Shown: one piece after another, positions 42,936-53,602 of the stretch
Layout of the letters: the number at the start of each line of letters is the position of its first letter
How positions within the stretch are numbered: the first letter of the stretch is position 1
From: Proteromonas lacertae
Taxonomy: Eukaryota > Sar > Bigyra > Opalinata > Proteromonadidae
NCBI GenBank assembly: GCA_002245135.1
Contig: NGBS01000004.1
Location: forward strand, 62,001-126,000
Length of the DNA stretch: 64,000 nucleotides
Direction of reading: 5' to 3'
Program-made: the position numbers and the translations under genes
Notes under the pieces: generated by a model
The model's input: the letters and a program-made list of their open reading frames with translations, nothing else
Told to the model about the DNA's origin: nothing
The model's database searches: none

Positions 42936-45900
42936 TTATTCAATGTTAAAAAATTCTTTTGATAGTTCTTTCTTTTCTTCTTTAGTAATTCCATCTAGTT
43001 TTATTGTTTCAATTGTTGATAAAGTGTCTAAAAATATTTTTAATTCTAATTTATCTATATTTTCTTTAACAGTTATTGATAACTCTATTAAACAATCAAA
43101 CACTTCTTTGCTTTCTTTCATTAATCTCAATTCACTTTCATTTAATTCATTTCCTGATATATCAATTTTTTCTAATGGTTCATAATCTCTTAATCTTTCT
43201 ATTAACATTTTTAATCCCTTTTCACTCATTCCAATATCTATTAAGAGTATATTATATATAATACTTGGTAAATATAAAAATGTAGCCAAAGATAAAAATT
43301 TATCTAAATATTTGCATATTATCTCTATTCCTTTATCTCCAATTGGATTATCGAATATTGAAATATGTTCTACATTTTTTGGTAAAGAATCCGTTAATTC
43401 TTTTAATCCTTTATGACTTATTTTATTGATAGATAAATCAAGATATCGATAATCAATCTGCTTCATCAATGAAATGTGAGTATCATTGATATTCATATCT
43501 ATTTCATTAAAATTATAGAATTTATACCTGAAAGACCATAATAATATCTATGCTTTTTAATACAATAATTCAAATAACATTCTAATTCTTCATTATTCCA
43601 TGATGAATTTTTCATTTCTATAAATGGATGTTCTTCATATTTCAATGATTTTGAACAAATTGATTTTAATCCATTCATTCTGATATTATTTCCTTCTAAA
43701 TTTATTTTATTACATTTTTTAAACAAACCAATTTTGTTGGTTAATAAAACTACACTTTCATCATCTATTCCTATATTACTTAAATCAATTTTTTCAAGGT
43801 AATCGACTAACATGTTTAAGTTGTTCAGCAATAAATTAAAACCAGTATTACCAATTGGATTACCTATTAAATAAAATAGACTTAATAGAATATACTATTA
43901 ATGAATAACTTTTCAATATTATCATTGTTCTTCATATAATTCATTAAACATTCTACTCCATCTAAATCAATTCTATTATCACTAATATCAACTTCAATCT
44001 TTCCACTAACATTCTTTAAACCATCCACTAAATATTCTAATCCAATAGAAGATAATCCCATATCTATTAGATATTAATATCATTTTATATTTACTATACT
44101 TGAACAATTAATTTCATTATAATAATCTTTTAACAAATGCAAATAAGGAGATAATAATTTCATTCCTTCATCTCCTATTTCATTTCCTTGTAATTCAAGA
44201 TGTTCAAGATTTGGAAATGAAGACAAATTGTTTATAAGTATTTCTATACTTTTATATGTTAGTTTATTATCTAAGAAATAGTAAAATATCTAATTATACT
44301 ACTCAAATCTAATGCCTTTATTTCTTTCATTTCATTTGATCTTAATTCAATGAATGATTTAAAGAAATCACCATTAATTTTTAAATCACTCAGATTTAAT
44401 CCATATCTTATATCTGTGATATGTTTGATAACTTCTGGTATGTCTTTATCAATCAATAATTCTATATTTCCATTAAAAATAAAATCTATTTTTGAAATAG
44501 GAAATTTTGAGAATAATGCTTTTAATCCTTCTGAATGAATAGCATTATTCCATTTAATATTTATTTTTTGAAGATTTGGATATTTATATAATTCTTCTGA
44601 TAATAATATCATTGATTCATCATTTAAATTCATTCCAGAAAGATTCAATTCATTTTTGTTGTAGATTAATAAATACAAATATGGAAGTAAAAATTTGAAT
44701 CCTTTTGGACCAATTGGATTATCTATTTCAGAATAACATTAAAAATGATTTATATATACATTGGAGATCTACATATTCTAATTTCATCAATGGAATTGAT
44801 TTAACAAATGATTCAACGAAATAAGAAGTAAAATTACATCCTGATAAGTGTAATTCATGTATATTCGATAACTGATTAAAACATGATCCAAATAATGATT
44901 GATACTGAATTGGAATATTAATATTATCTAACTACATAAAAACTATTAAAAACTATACCAAATCTGAGTTTTGTTGGATTGATTAATTTCGATATTCTGA
45001 AGAAATAATCAATTCCATTTTCACAAAAACAAAAACATTTTGAACCAACATATATTCTGCTACTGTCACAAAAACTATTAAGATTAAATATCATTTCATC
45101 TAAATAACATTCTTTTCCTTCTTTACTTTTATGCAATATATGAAATTTCATTCTACCATGTAAAGAAAATTCTTCTTTCAATAATTTCATCATTAATAAT
45201 ATCGATAGAACTCTTTCATTTGGTTTATTATTGTATGATTCTATTAAACTATCTCTACTTTCTTTCCATTTATCATCCTTGAGATAATAATCTGATGGAA
45301 ATATTATTGGAAATGAAATAATTATATCATTATCTGCATTGTATAATATCTCTTTTCTTTCTTTACACGTCATTATACTATTATCTTCATCTCTCACCAT
45401 CTCACTCATTTTTATCATCTCTTTTTTCAACTCTTTTAAACTCAATCTATCTTTATTTTTAACTACAAACATTCTTTCTATCATCTCTTTCATCACATCA
45501 TCACAATTTACATCAATACTGTATTTACATCTCAGAATGTTCTCTTTAGTCTTATAAATATTATTATCTTCTGAAAATGGTAATTTCTTAAACATCATTT
45601 CATATAATATACATCCAATTGACCAAATTACACTTCTCTCATTATCATTCTAATCCATTCAATTTTTCAGGGCTTTTAAAGGATATATCATATATTTTTA
45701 GATCTTCTTCTTTTCTTAATAAATTCAACAATAAATCACATATCTTTATACTATTGTCATTCTCAATTATTATGTTTGAACTTTTCAAATCATCAATCGC
45801 TGCATTATATTCACTTAATATCATTAATACATCATAAATTGAACATATCATATTACAAACATCACTTTTTGACAACGATTTTCTTTTAATTATCTCTTCT

Positions 45901-46217
45901 AAATCTATCATGTAATATTCTCGTTCCAATAGTATATATTTACTATCATTACTCAACTGATACACTTTAGAAGGATAGATGAAGGATGTACAACAATCTG
46001 AAAGCAAGGAGTTAATATCTAAGAATTTTAAAATCATCTTTTCTTTTATTTCAGCAACACTGAAGATTTTCAATTTCTTAATGTCATCTTCATGTTGCAC
46101 AACTAAATCTACTTCATTAACACTCTCTTTTATCTATAAAAAATAAATTAGCAACAATACTTCAATTCCATAGGGTAGTATTGATTGTAACACATCATCT
46201 AGAGAATTATTCAGCAT
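42936..46217 (-). CDS. Pseudokinase-LRR protein with an internal frame break
   Basis: Large gene of about 1,000 residues. The start MLNNSLDDVLQSILPYG at 46217 leads into a degenerate kinase fold: IDDLKSSNIIIENDNS in place of HRDLKxxN, CDLLL in place of DFG, FKSPEKLNGLE, then in another frame NERSVIWSIGCILYEMMFK. Between these, at 45644-45650, the frame shifts by one base (stop TGA in the first frame) with no usable GT...AG intron. After about 180 residues without clear homology, the rest is a ribonuclease-inhibitor type LRR array (for example KINLEGNNIRMNGLKSI, YLDLSINKISHKGLKEL). Introns of 27-32 nt lie in the LRR part. Probably a binding or scaffold protein, not an active kinase. Confidence 0.65.
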
Positions 46218-46305
46218 TTTTATATTCTAATATGAAAATAGAGTCGTTTCTGTTATTTTTTCCTAACAAAAACAAACAATTTCAATAATTTATTATTAGT
46301 ATTTA

Positions 46306-47713
46306 TTATTCCACTTTTGTTCCATAATCATCTCGATATTTCTCTTGACGAGCCATTTGAGCAAGATCAACAGAAGGATGAACAGAGTTTATTGAACCAA
46401 CGAAATCTTCATTCGTTATTGGAGTGTTGATAAGAATATCTTCAACTCCTGGATCATTCTTTATATCGTCGATTGAATGAGTTTGACGATATTTTCTTAA
46501 CGGACATAAGGAAGCAGTACGGCATACATTATTTATATCAGCTCCACTATATAGTTCAGTTTTATTTACTAATTCTTCAAACGACACATCATCATCTAAT
46601 ACCAAATCTTTTGTAAATAAATGAAATAATGCCTCTCGACCTTCTTTACCAGGTAATGGAATATATAACCTCTTTGTAAATCGACGAATTATTGCATCAT
46701 CTAACGTCCAAGGACAATTTGTAGCTGCAATTACAGTAACATGGTATTTTTCACCTTTTTCATCATATGCCTTCATTCCTTCCATTTCCTGTAATAATTG
46801 ACTTATTACACCTGCACTATGTCCAACATTACCATCTCGAGATGGAACTAAAGATTCAATTTCATCCATAAATATAACAGAAGGACTTTTCTCTCTAGCT
46901 ATTTTGAATAATGTCTTTACTAATTTTTCACTATCTCCATGCCATTTAGAAGCAATTGTACTTGGGGGAATATTGAAAAAGGTTGAATTACATTCAGTTG
47001 CTACTGCTTTAGCTAACATTGTTTTACCAGTTCCAGGAGGGCCAAAAAAGAGAAAATTATTTTGAACTCCTTTATAGAAATTGGGATATAGTAATGGATT
47101 AATTAAAGCATCATTTAATGCATTCTTTACATCTTCTAATTCAGCTATATCGTTAAAATGAGTATTTACACCTTCTACTATACATCCCTCAATTGCTGTT
47201 TTATATTGATCATCTTCAGATGGTTTTTTATCTTTGTCTTTACCATCTTTTCCATCTTTCTTGGAAGATGGAGCTGGTGCACGACTGTTTCGACTTGGTT
47301 GATTTCTTACTGGACGACTGTCATAATCGTTAGGTCTTGGACTACGTTTTACTCTTCTATCATCTCTATAATCATCTCTTCGATCTTTAGGAGTTGGAGC
47401 TGATGGTACTGGTGATGGTGCAGCTGGTAATACACTTACTGGATCTTTATATTGATTTAACTTAGATATTATTGTTTTCACTATTTCGTTTTCTTCTGTT
47501 AACGTTGACAATATCTATAGATAAAAATATTATTTATACAATTTGTAGGTCATTTAAATTAGCTTGTGCCATGCCAGTGCTAATAGTTCTGTTTATAAAA
47601 GAAATTGTCTCTTCATATTTAGTTTTAGCCATAGAATAGTTTCCAATAACTGATTGTTCTCTAGCTATTTTCATTTTGTCTGTTAGTATTCTATAGAAGT
47701 CTTTATCAGCCAT
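46306..47713 (-). CDS. KATNA1: Katanin p60-like AAA ATPase
   Basis: Microtubule-severing ATPase subunit. Two exons (25-nt intron near 47517); about 460 residues. N-terminal MIT-like helices (DFYRILTDKMKIAREQ, GNYSMAKTKYEETISF). A basic, Pro/Arg/Ser-rich linker follows. The AAA domain has Walker A FFGPPGTGKTMLAKAVATEC, the pore region IASKWHGDSEKL, Walker B VIFMDEIES, AATNCPWTLDDAIIRRF and the C-terminal SGADINNVCRTASLCPLRK. The overall order fits katanin p60 rather than spastin or VPS4, though the family split is not absolute. Likely works at basal bodies, spindles or axonemes. Divergent start with the MORN gene 98 bp away. Confidence 0.83.
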
Positions 47714-47738
47714 TATTTTTCAAAAATTAAAACTTAAA

Positions 47739-47754
47739 ATCAAACCTGTTTGAG
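47739..47754. promoter_or_regulatory. ATCAAAC / GTTTGAG divergent motif
   Basis: ATCAAACCTGTTTGAG, nearly palindromic, sits in the 98-bp gap between the katanin and MORN gene starts. It is a back-to-back version of the GTTTGAT element. Confidence 0.45.
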
Positions 47755-47811
47755 TTTAGAAATTCGTTTTATCTGATATTTGCTAATCTGATATAGTTAT
47801 AAACATACAAA

Positions 47812-49866
47812 ATGGCAAATTTGGAAGAAAAACTGTCAAAAATATCACCATCAGCTCAATTAGTGTCAGTTGTACTACTTGATAATAACGGTAATGAAAC
47901 TGCGAGAAGAAAAATAGCTAGACATAATATGACAAAAGAATACTTGAAGAAAATATTTAATGTTGATGTATTTTTATCTATATAATTAATTTCTATAATA
48001 GGTTGGGTTTTTGTTTGATAAAAATAGTTGTATCTTATATCCAAAAGAATGGGCATATGAATGTATATTGAATCCACAAGAGTATAATTAATCCTTTTAA
48101 TTTCTAGTTTTTACATTGGAAGGAAGGTTGGTATCGATGTAATAGATGATAAAGAAGATATAGATTACATTGGTGATACAGCATGTATGATAGAGAATGT
48201 AAATTCAGAGATAAAAGAAACTGAAATACTCTACTGGCTACAAGAATTATTCTTAACAGTTCGGGATGATTTCAATGAACTATTTACAATGCTATGCAAT
48301 ATAAAAGCAGATTTACAAAATACAGAGTTAGAATATGGTAATATGACAGTAAATCAGATAGGATCAAAAGGAAAAGAAGATGCTAATACATCTACAAAAA
48401 ATAAAATTAAAAAATTAAAAAGTCAATATGATGAAATATTAAAGAAACTTGATGATATAAGAGAGATGAATTTAAATAATATTCAATTTGATATAAAATT
48501 AATAGAAACTACAGATGGTTTATCAAAATATTTCCTACAGATTGACCCAATTTATGATGAAATGTTATTGAAATTATTAAACAAACCTGATTTGAGTCAA
48601 ACTCATTTATTAAAACAAACACAAGGAAATAATGGTAATAATGTAACTTATAAGACATTTACAGGTGATATACCAATAGATATGAATGGTACAGAAATTG
48701 ATATGAAATATATAAGAATAGTAAGACGAAAACATGGTCAAGGTGTTTATTATTATGTAAATACTAATGATATTTATACAGGACAATGGAATGAAGGATA
48801 TGCTGAAGGATATGGTGAGATTGATACAGTAGTTGGTGGTTATAAAGGTAAAATGAAACATGGACAAAGGCGTGGTAAAGGATATGATCAATTAGCTAAT
48901 GGTGATAGAATTGATTCTATTTATGGGTTAAGAAATAATATTGAGAAAGAATATGATCCAATGAATAACCCAATATTTTCATTAATTGAAAGTGAAGAAT
49001 TTATAGATGGTTTACCACAAGTATAATAATAGTTATTATTCATATTTGATTGTAAATAGAATGAATCTTCAATCAAATTTGCTGATGGATCTACATATGA
49101 TGGAAATGTATATATTATTATTATTATTATTATTATTTAATTTATATTATTTTGATAGTTAATTGATTCAATGATCAATGGTAAAGGTAAATATGTAAAT
49201 GCATTAAAAGAAGAATATGAAGGTGAATTTGAAGATGGTTTTCTAATAGGAAAAGGTAAAATGACAGATATGGATGGGAATGAATATAGTGGTGTATTTG
49301 AATATGATTCACTAACTAATGATTGTGTAATAAACTATAGTAATGGTGATAAATATGTTGGTTTAATGGAATATAATATGAAATCTGGTTATGGAAAATA
49401 TATTTATAATGATATAAAAACAACAGATAATGATAAAGATAATGATGAATACAAGTGTTATTATAGAGGTCAATATATTAATAATAAAAGACATGGCAGA
49501 GGTATATTGAAATATAAAGCTAATGTTGATGGTATTGATAAAGTATTTATATATGAAGGATCTTGGTCAAATGGCTTACCAACTTATGGTACTTATACTG
49601 ATGTAGAACATCCTAATATCATGTCTATTATTCCTAATGAAATATTGCCTGAAATACCAGCTGAGTATGTTAATGAACAAAATGGTGAGACAATTAGTGA
49701 TAAACTACAGAAATATGATGCATATAGAGATAGATTGAGAAATACAGTTACAAGAAATACGATACAATATAACCGTGTAAGAGAGAAGACTATTCAAGAT
49801 ATTATAAGATTAAGAAAACCAAGAAAAGCAATCAAATCACAAGTTTCTAATGCTAAAACAAAATAG
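47812..49866 (+). CDS. Coiled-coil MORN-repeat protein
   Basis: Five exons with introns of 26-50 nt; about 620 residues. Start MANLEEKLSKISPSAQLVSV. The first third is globular to coiled (KNKIKKLKSQYDEILKKLDD). From about residue 280 on there are MORN repeats: YYYVNTNDIYTGQWNEGYAE, GYGEIDTVVGGYKGKMKHGQ, GKGKYVNALKEEYEGEFEDG, NGDKYVGLMEYNMKSGYGKY and YYRGQYINNKRHGRGILKY. A basic tail closes it. MORN proteins line membranes or tether to the cytoskeleton, in protists often at basal bodies or the cell cortex. Its divergent katanin partner fits a flagellum-related job, by context only. Confidence 0.8.
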
Positions 49867-49994
49867 ACGAATTTATTTATTTATTTAAATCTAATTTAAT
49901 GCAACTGTTGTTATTTTAGAGATATTTCAACAAAAACAATATAACAAACAAATTAACTATTATATTATATACACACTAAAAGACATTCATTTTA

Positions 49995-50234
49995 CTAGTA
50001 TATAGGAGGCAGAGTCCTATCATATATAACAATTTTCGGAGGATTAATAACTATTAATTATAAACATGAAATATTAAAAATATATACAAATATTACTTTT
50101 ATTTGATATATTTGTAACCTTACGGTTCTCAAAATGACTGTTATTTACAGTAACACTTCCAGAGGAAACTGAATTTTCTACAAATAATACAAAATTTCTA
50201 TACCAGGAGATATAGATGCTGACCTTTTTTTCAT
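49995..50234 (-). CDS. Putative 55-residue microprotein with two mini-introns
   Basis: On the minus strand, an ATG at 50234 opens MKKR, then a 26-nt intron (GTCAGC...GTATAG), an exon reading NFVLFVENSVSSGSV and SHFENRKVTNISNK, then an intron of 46 nt (GTAATATTTG...TTAATAG). The last exon reads IINPPKIVIYDRTLPPIY, with TAG at 49995. Both introns follow the local pattern (the first donor GTCAGC is less usual). A GGCTTGAG promoter half-site lies 46-53 nt upstream (50280-50287). No known family. The short length makes chance possible, so treat it as a candidate. Confidence 0.4.
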
Positions 50235-50847
50235 GAACGTCTGAAAAGAAGAAAAATGATCTGCCAGTTTTTTTTTCACTCAAGCCAAGTATTTTTTAAA
50301 TTTTTGTTTAGAAAAAAAATGTAAATACAATTGATTTTATTGTAAAAATACTTTCCTTGGTAGTATCTCTTTCAAATTATTTATGAAGACGGGAAAAATT
50401 TAAAATACACGACCAATTTGTAAAGTATTCTTTGTATTGTGTAGTTTAGAAAAGTAATAGAAAAAATTTGATTAAAATAGACTAAATTTGTGTATATAAT
50501 ATAATGTGATAGTTAAGCTTAAATAATCTGTATTCTTGATAGTTATATTTATTAATCCTATATTTTCTAAATAACATAAGCAATTTCATGTAAAATATTG
50601 TAACATGGTATTAATATGAGCTATAATGATTGTTTCAACATTGTTCAAAAAATATATTCGTTATTGATTTGAAAAGAAAGATGTTTTGCAGATCGTCTAA
50701 GTACTATGAATGTATCTACTCTTCGCTTTCCATTGTATCTTTTGTAAATAATGTATTCATAGATTTTTGATTTAATATTGGTTATATTAGTCTATTTCCA
50801 AAATGAAGTAACCAACTACCGTATAATTGATATTTCATTTGTAGCTT
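50235..50847. other. Intergenic region with a possible 5' UTR intron
   Basis: About 610 bp. Near the end, GTATAATTGATATTTCATTTGTAG (50821-50844) has the form of an intron directly before the ATG at 50848, so the next gene may have a spliced leader exon. Rest AT-rich without gene. Confidence 0.35.
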
Positions 50848-51992
50848 ATGTCATGGTATCTCAAGTGTCTAGAGAAATATTTTATTCAATACCAATTCGT
50901 AGTTACTGTGTTAATAATTGGTTTAGTTTTATTGAAATACCTGCCAAATTACATTAGATACATATTAGGATTTCTTTGTATTGCAGTCGCGTTTTTTTAT
51001 TTTATTACTACTTTAAATGCAATTAAAGGAAGTAATGGCTTTGAATATTGTTGTAATGCAAATACTACAACAATAGATGGTAAAATTACAACCAATTATA
51101 CTATTGCTAGTGACTGTAAGTTTATGTATGATGATGTAAATGTATGTACAAGTAAAGATGCTTTTAATCACATTTATAATAAAGATTATGACATGATATT
51201 AGTATTATTTCATCTTGCAGCTTTCGTTTTTTCATACATTAGTGTATTAATAATACCTAAAAAGATTGTAGTAAAACAGGAGCAAACAGTTAAAACAAAA
51301 GAAGAGAAAGAAAAAGAAGATCTAATCCTTCACAAACATATTGAAGAAAAGAAAATCAAATATTATTCATTCATTGGTTTACAGTTTTTATCTGTATTCA
51401 TTGCATTTGGAGGTGAAGTATATTTATATATTTTGAAGAATTCAACTGGTTATCATTTAATATCTAATTCATTATTAGCAATTTATGTTGTTTATACAAT
51501 TTATCTATTCTTTATGACAATGATTAATACATTCTGTACATCCTGGAATTGTTTAGAAGGAATTGATATTTTGATATATATTGTAGTTATTATTGATCTG
51601 ATCATATGTTCTGGTGATAATTTAATGAATTTTAAAGATACTTATAACAGTTGTTGTTTGAATTCTCAATCATTAATAAATGATGAAAAAGTATATATTT
51701 TACATTTATTAATATTATATAATATATAATTAGTGTAAATTTCTTTCTGTTGATGATTGTTCATCATATTTGGCATTTGTAAACGATAGTAAATCATATA
51801 TGACAATTCCAGTAGTTATTACATTTATCGGTTTGATTGGTTCTAGTTTAGTATTTACTGTATAAATATATATATTATATTGATATATATTTGATGAAAT
51901 AGTTGTTGAGCTATGTGAATTATGTACAGCTAAATAATTATCAAGGAATTAATGGGAAAAAATACAAAATATTAAACGAAAACGAATTATAG
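50848..51992 (+). CDS. Multi-pass membrane protein with Cys-rich loop, unknown
   Basis: Three exons, introns of about 42-44 nt; about 350 residues. Start MSWYLKCLEKYFIQ. Hydrophobic segments are FVVTVLIIGLVLLKYLPNYI, YILGFLCIAVAFFYFI, MILVLFHLAAFVFSYISVLI, FIGLQFLSVFIAFGGEVYLY, LLAIYVVYTIYLFFMTM, ILIYIVVIIDLIIC and one near the end (VVITFIGLIGSSLVFTLLSY). A loop with paired cysteines and N-glycosylation sites (CCNANTTT, NYTIAS) lies after helix 2, and a second Cys pair after helix 6. About seven helices; no family recognised. The gene tail overlaps the NOPCHAP1 gene by 6 bp. Confidence 0.65.
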
Positions 51993-52517
51993 TTCAGTTA
52001 TTAATTGTTTATTATTGTTTTCATTGTTTTCTTCTTCTTCATTATCTTCATCCTCTTCCTCTTCTTCACCTTCATCACCAAGTTCAGTCAATGCGAATTC
52101 CATTTCAATATGCGGTTCATCTCTTTCTTCCTCTTCTTTCCATTCTATTTGAACTTCTTCGGGTGGTTTTTCTGCTAATTTTTTATTCTCTTCTTCTAAA
52201 ATTGGTAAAAATGATTTAATTTTATCTAATACAGAACTAACTGGTTTATTTTCTCCTATTTTACTTCGCAATTCTATATACTACATAAATTAACAAAATA
52301 CTTCGTTTCTTATTTGAAATAAATCAAAGAATGTCCTTTTGGAAGATTTGTGTTTAAAATATTATTTAAATTATTACTATTTGACTGTTCTTGAAGATTA
52401 TCATTCTCAATAAATTCTTCATCATCGCTATCGTTAATGCATTCTATTTCTATATTTGTTGTAGTTATATATAATGAAAATACTCTTCCTCTTTTGGGGC
52501 TTGTTCTTGAAAGACAT
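51987..52517 (-). CDS. NOPCHAP1: NOPCHAP1 (C12orf45)-like box C/D snoRNP assembly factor, frame break
   Basis: Start MSFKNKPQKRK at 52517, a 34-nt intron (52447-52480), then an acidic Asn-rich stretch (DSDDEEFIENDNLQEQ). The family core SSVLDKIKSFLPILEEENKK and HIEMEFALTELGDEG is typical of the DUF4598/NOPCHAP1 group, which bridges NOP58 to the R2TP chaperone. A long Glu/Asp/Asn tail follows. Between the two halves the frame is off by one at an AAAA run (forward TTTT at 52337-52340); one A more would join NLPK to FFDLFQIRNEYIELRSK. A 21-nt intron (GTATTT...ATGTAG) is part of the model after that. A base error or a real slip is possible. Confidence 0.65.
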
Positions 52518-52534
52518 GAAGAAAAAGAAATAGA

Positions 52535-52553
52535 ATCAAACTGTTTCTCAAGC
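52535..52553. promoter_or_regulatory. GCTTGAG-N5-GTTTGAT divergent promoter
   Basis: ATCAAACTGTTTCTCAAGC lies in the 60-bp gap between NOPCHAP1 (52517, minus) and the SPFH gene (52578, plus). Minus-strand reading gives GCTTGAGAAACAGTTTGAT. Confidence 0.6.
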
Positions 52554-52577
52554 TTTTTTCTGTTTTTATTAATATCT

Positions 52578-53501
52578 ATGCGTTGTTTATATTGCTTTAC
52601 ATGTGCATTATTGTTTTGCGCTTTAATCATCATCATCATCTTCATTGCAGTCTCATTTGAAGTTATCGACACAAATGAAGTTGGATTAGCTAAGAATACA
52701 TTTACACAGCAAATTGATGAAACATTTTTATACCCAAATGGTAGGCATTTTATAGGACCATTTACAGACTTTATTCATTACTCTACACTAGATCATACTC
52801 TAACGTTACAAGAGAAAGGTGGGGATGATCCAGCGGTATTAGTTAGAGCGAATGATGGTTTGCAACTAACATTAGAGGTTTCATTTCAATATCATCTAAA
52901 TATCACTTTAGAGTCAATATTAGCCATATATCACACATTTGGCACGGATTTTAAAGATGCATTTATTCGTTTTTCTAGAGAAGCAATCCGTGAAGTTGCT
53001 TCAGATTATAAGTCCTTTGATTATTTCAGTAATCGAGAATCTATATCTTCAGATATGTCAGATCATTTAAACAAAATGTTTGAAAAATATCATGCTCAAG
53101 TCACCACATTCCAATTTCTTAGTTTCGTTGTTCCTGATTCATTTAAAACAGAAAATGAATTAACTCAAGAAGCAAAGCAAAAAGCTGAAACAATGGAGTT
53201 TCAAAAACAAGTAGTTGAAATAGAAGCTGTTACTAACACTAGTAAAGCAGAAATTGATGGTCAAATCATAGTAATACAGTCTAACGCAATAGCTGAAGGA
53301 ATTAAATATAATGCAACAGCAGAGAGTAAGATATTACAAATTGAAATAGAAGGAGAATTAGAGGCTTATCAACAGTTTATAGAAGCATATGGAAATTCTG
53401 ACAATGAGACTTTGTTTAGTTATATTTGGATGAATAATGTGAAACAAGCACCAAATCAGAAGATGGCTATAGATTTAGGAACTATTGATGATATTAATTA
53501 A
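52578..53501 (+). CDS. SPFH/band-7 domain membrane protein
   Basis: Single exon, 307 residues from the ATG at 52578 (MRCLYCFTCALLFCALIIII). A single N-terminal membrane anchor is followed by the SPFH/prohibitin fold: FEVIDTNEVGLAKNTFTQQI, YPNGRHFIGPFTDFIHYS, LQLTLEVSFQYHLN and AIREVASDYKSFDYFSNRE. The typical long helix comes next (ELTQEAKQKAETMEFQKQV, EAVTNTSKAEIDGQ). Such proteins make ring or cage assemblies on membranes. The family is wide (stomatin, prohibitin, erlin); this one is not a clear prohibitin and carries N-glycosylation-like sites (NIT, NAT, NET), which would suit a surface or secretory-path face. An ATG further upstream is not used, because that stretch is the divergent NOPCHAP1 start. 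Confidence 0.82.
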   Translation: MRCLYCFTCALLFCALIIIIIFIAVSFEVIDTNEVGLAKNTFTQQIDETFLYPNGRHFIGPFTDFIHYSTLDHTLTLQEKGGDDPAVLVRANDGLQLTLEVSFQYHLNITLESILAIYHTFGTDFKDAFIRFSREAIREVASDYKSFDYFSNRESISSDMSDHLNKMFEKYHAQVTTFQFLSFVVPDSFKTENELTQEAKQKAETMEFQKQVVEIEAVTNTSKAEIDGQIIVIQSNAIAEGIKYNATAESKILQIEIEGELEAYQQFIEAYGNSDNETLFSYIWMNNVKQAPNQKMAIDLGTIDDIN

Positions 53502-53578
53502 TTAATTAAGTTCAATACTAATTTAAATGATTATAATTATATTTTTATTATTTTACTATGGAATGACTCATTTCATTC

Positions 53579-53598
53579 ATCAAACTTTTTTGTCAAGC
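53579..53598. promoter_or_regulatory. ATCAAAC-N7-TCAAGC motif before LYAR
   Basis: ATCAAACTTTTTTGTCAAGC ends 4 nt before the ATG at 53603. Minus-strand reading GCTTGACAAAAAAGTTTGAT is the same two-part motif. Confidence 0.55.
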
Positions 53599-53602
53599 AA
53601 AA

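Noticed and set aside
52437-52577. Longer N-terminus for the SPFH protein
   Set aside because: The stretch is the antisense of NOPCHAP1 exon 1 and its promoter; the ATG at 52578 directly before the membrane anchor is better.
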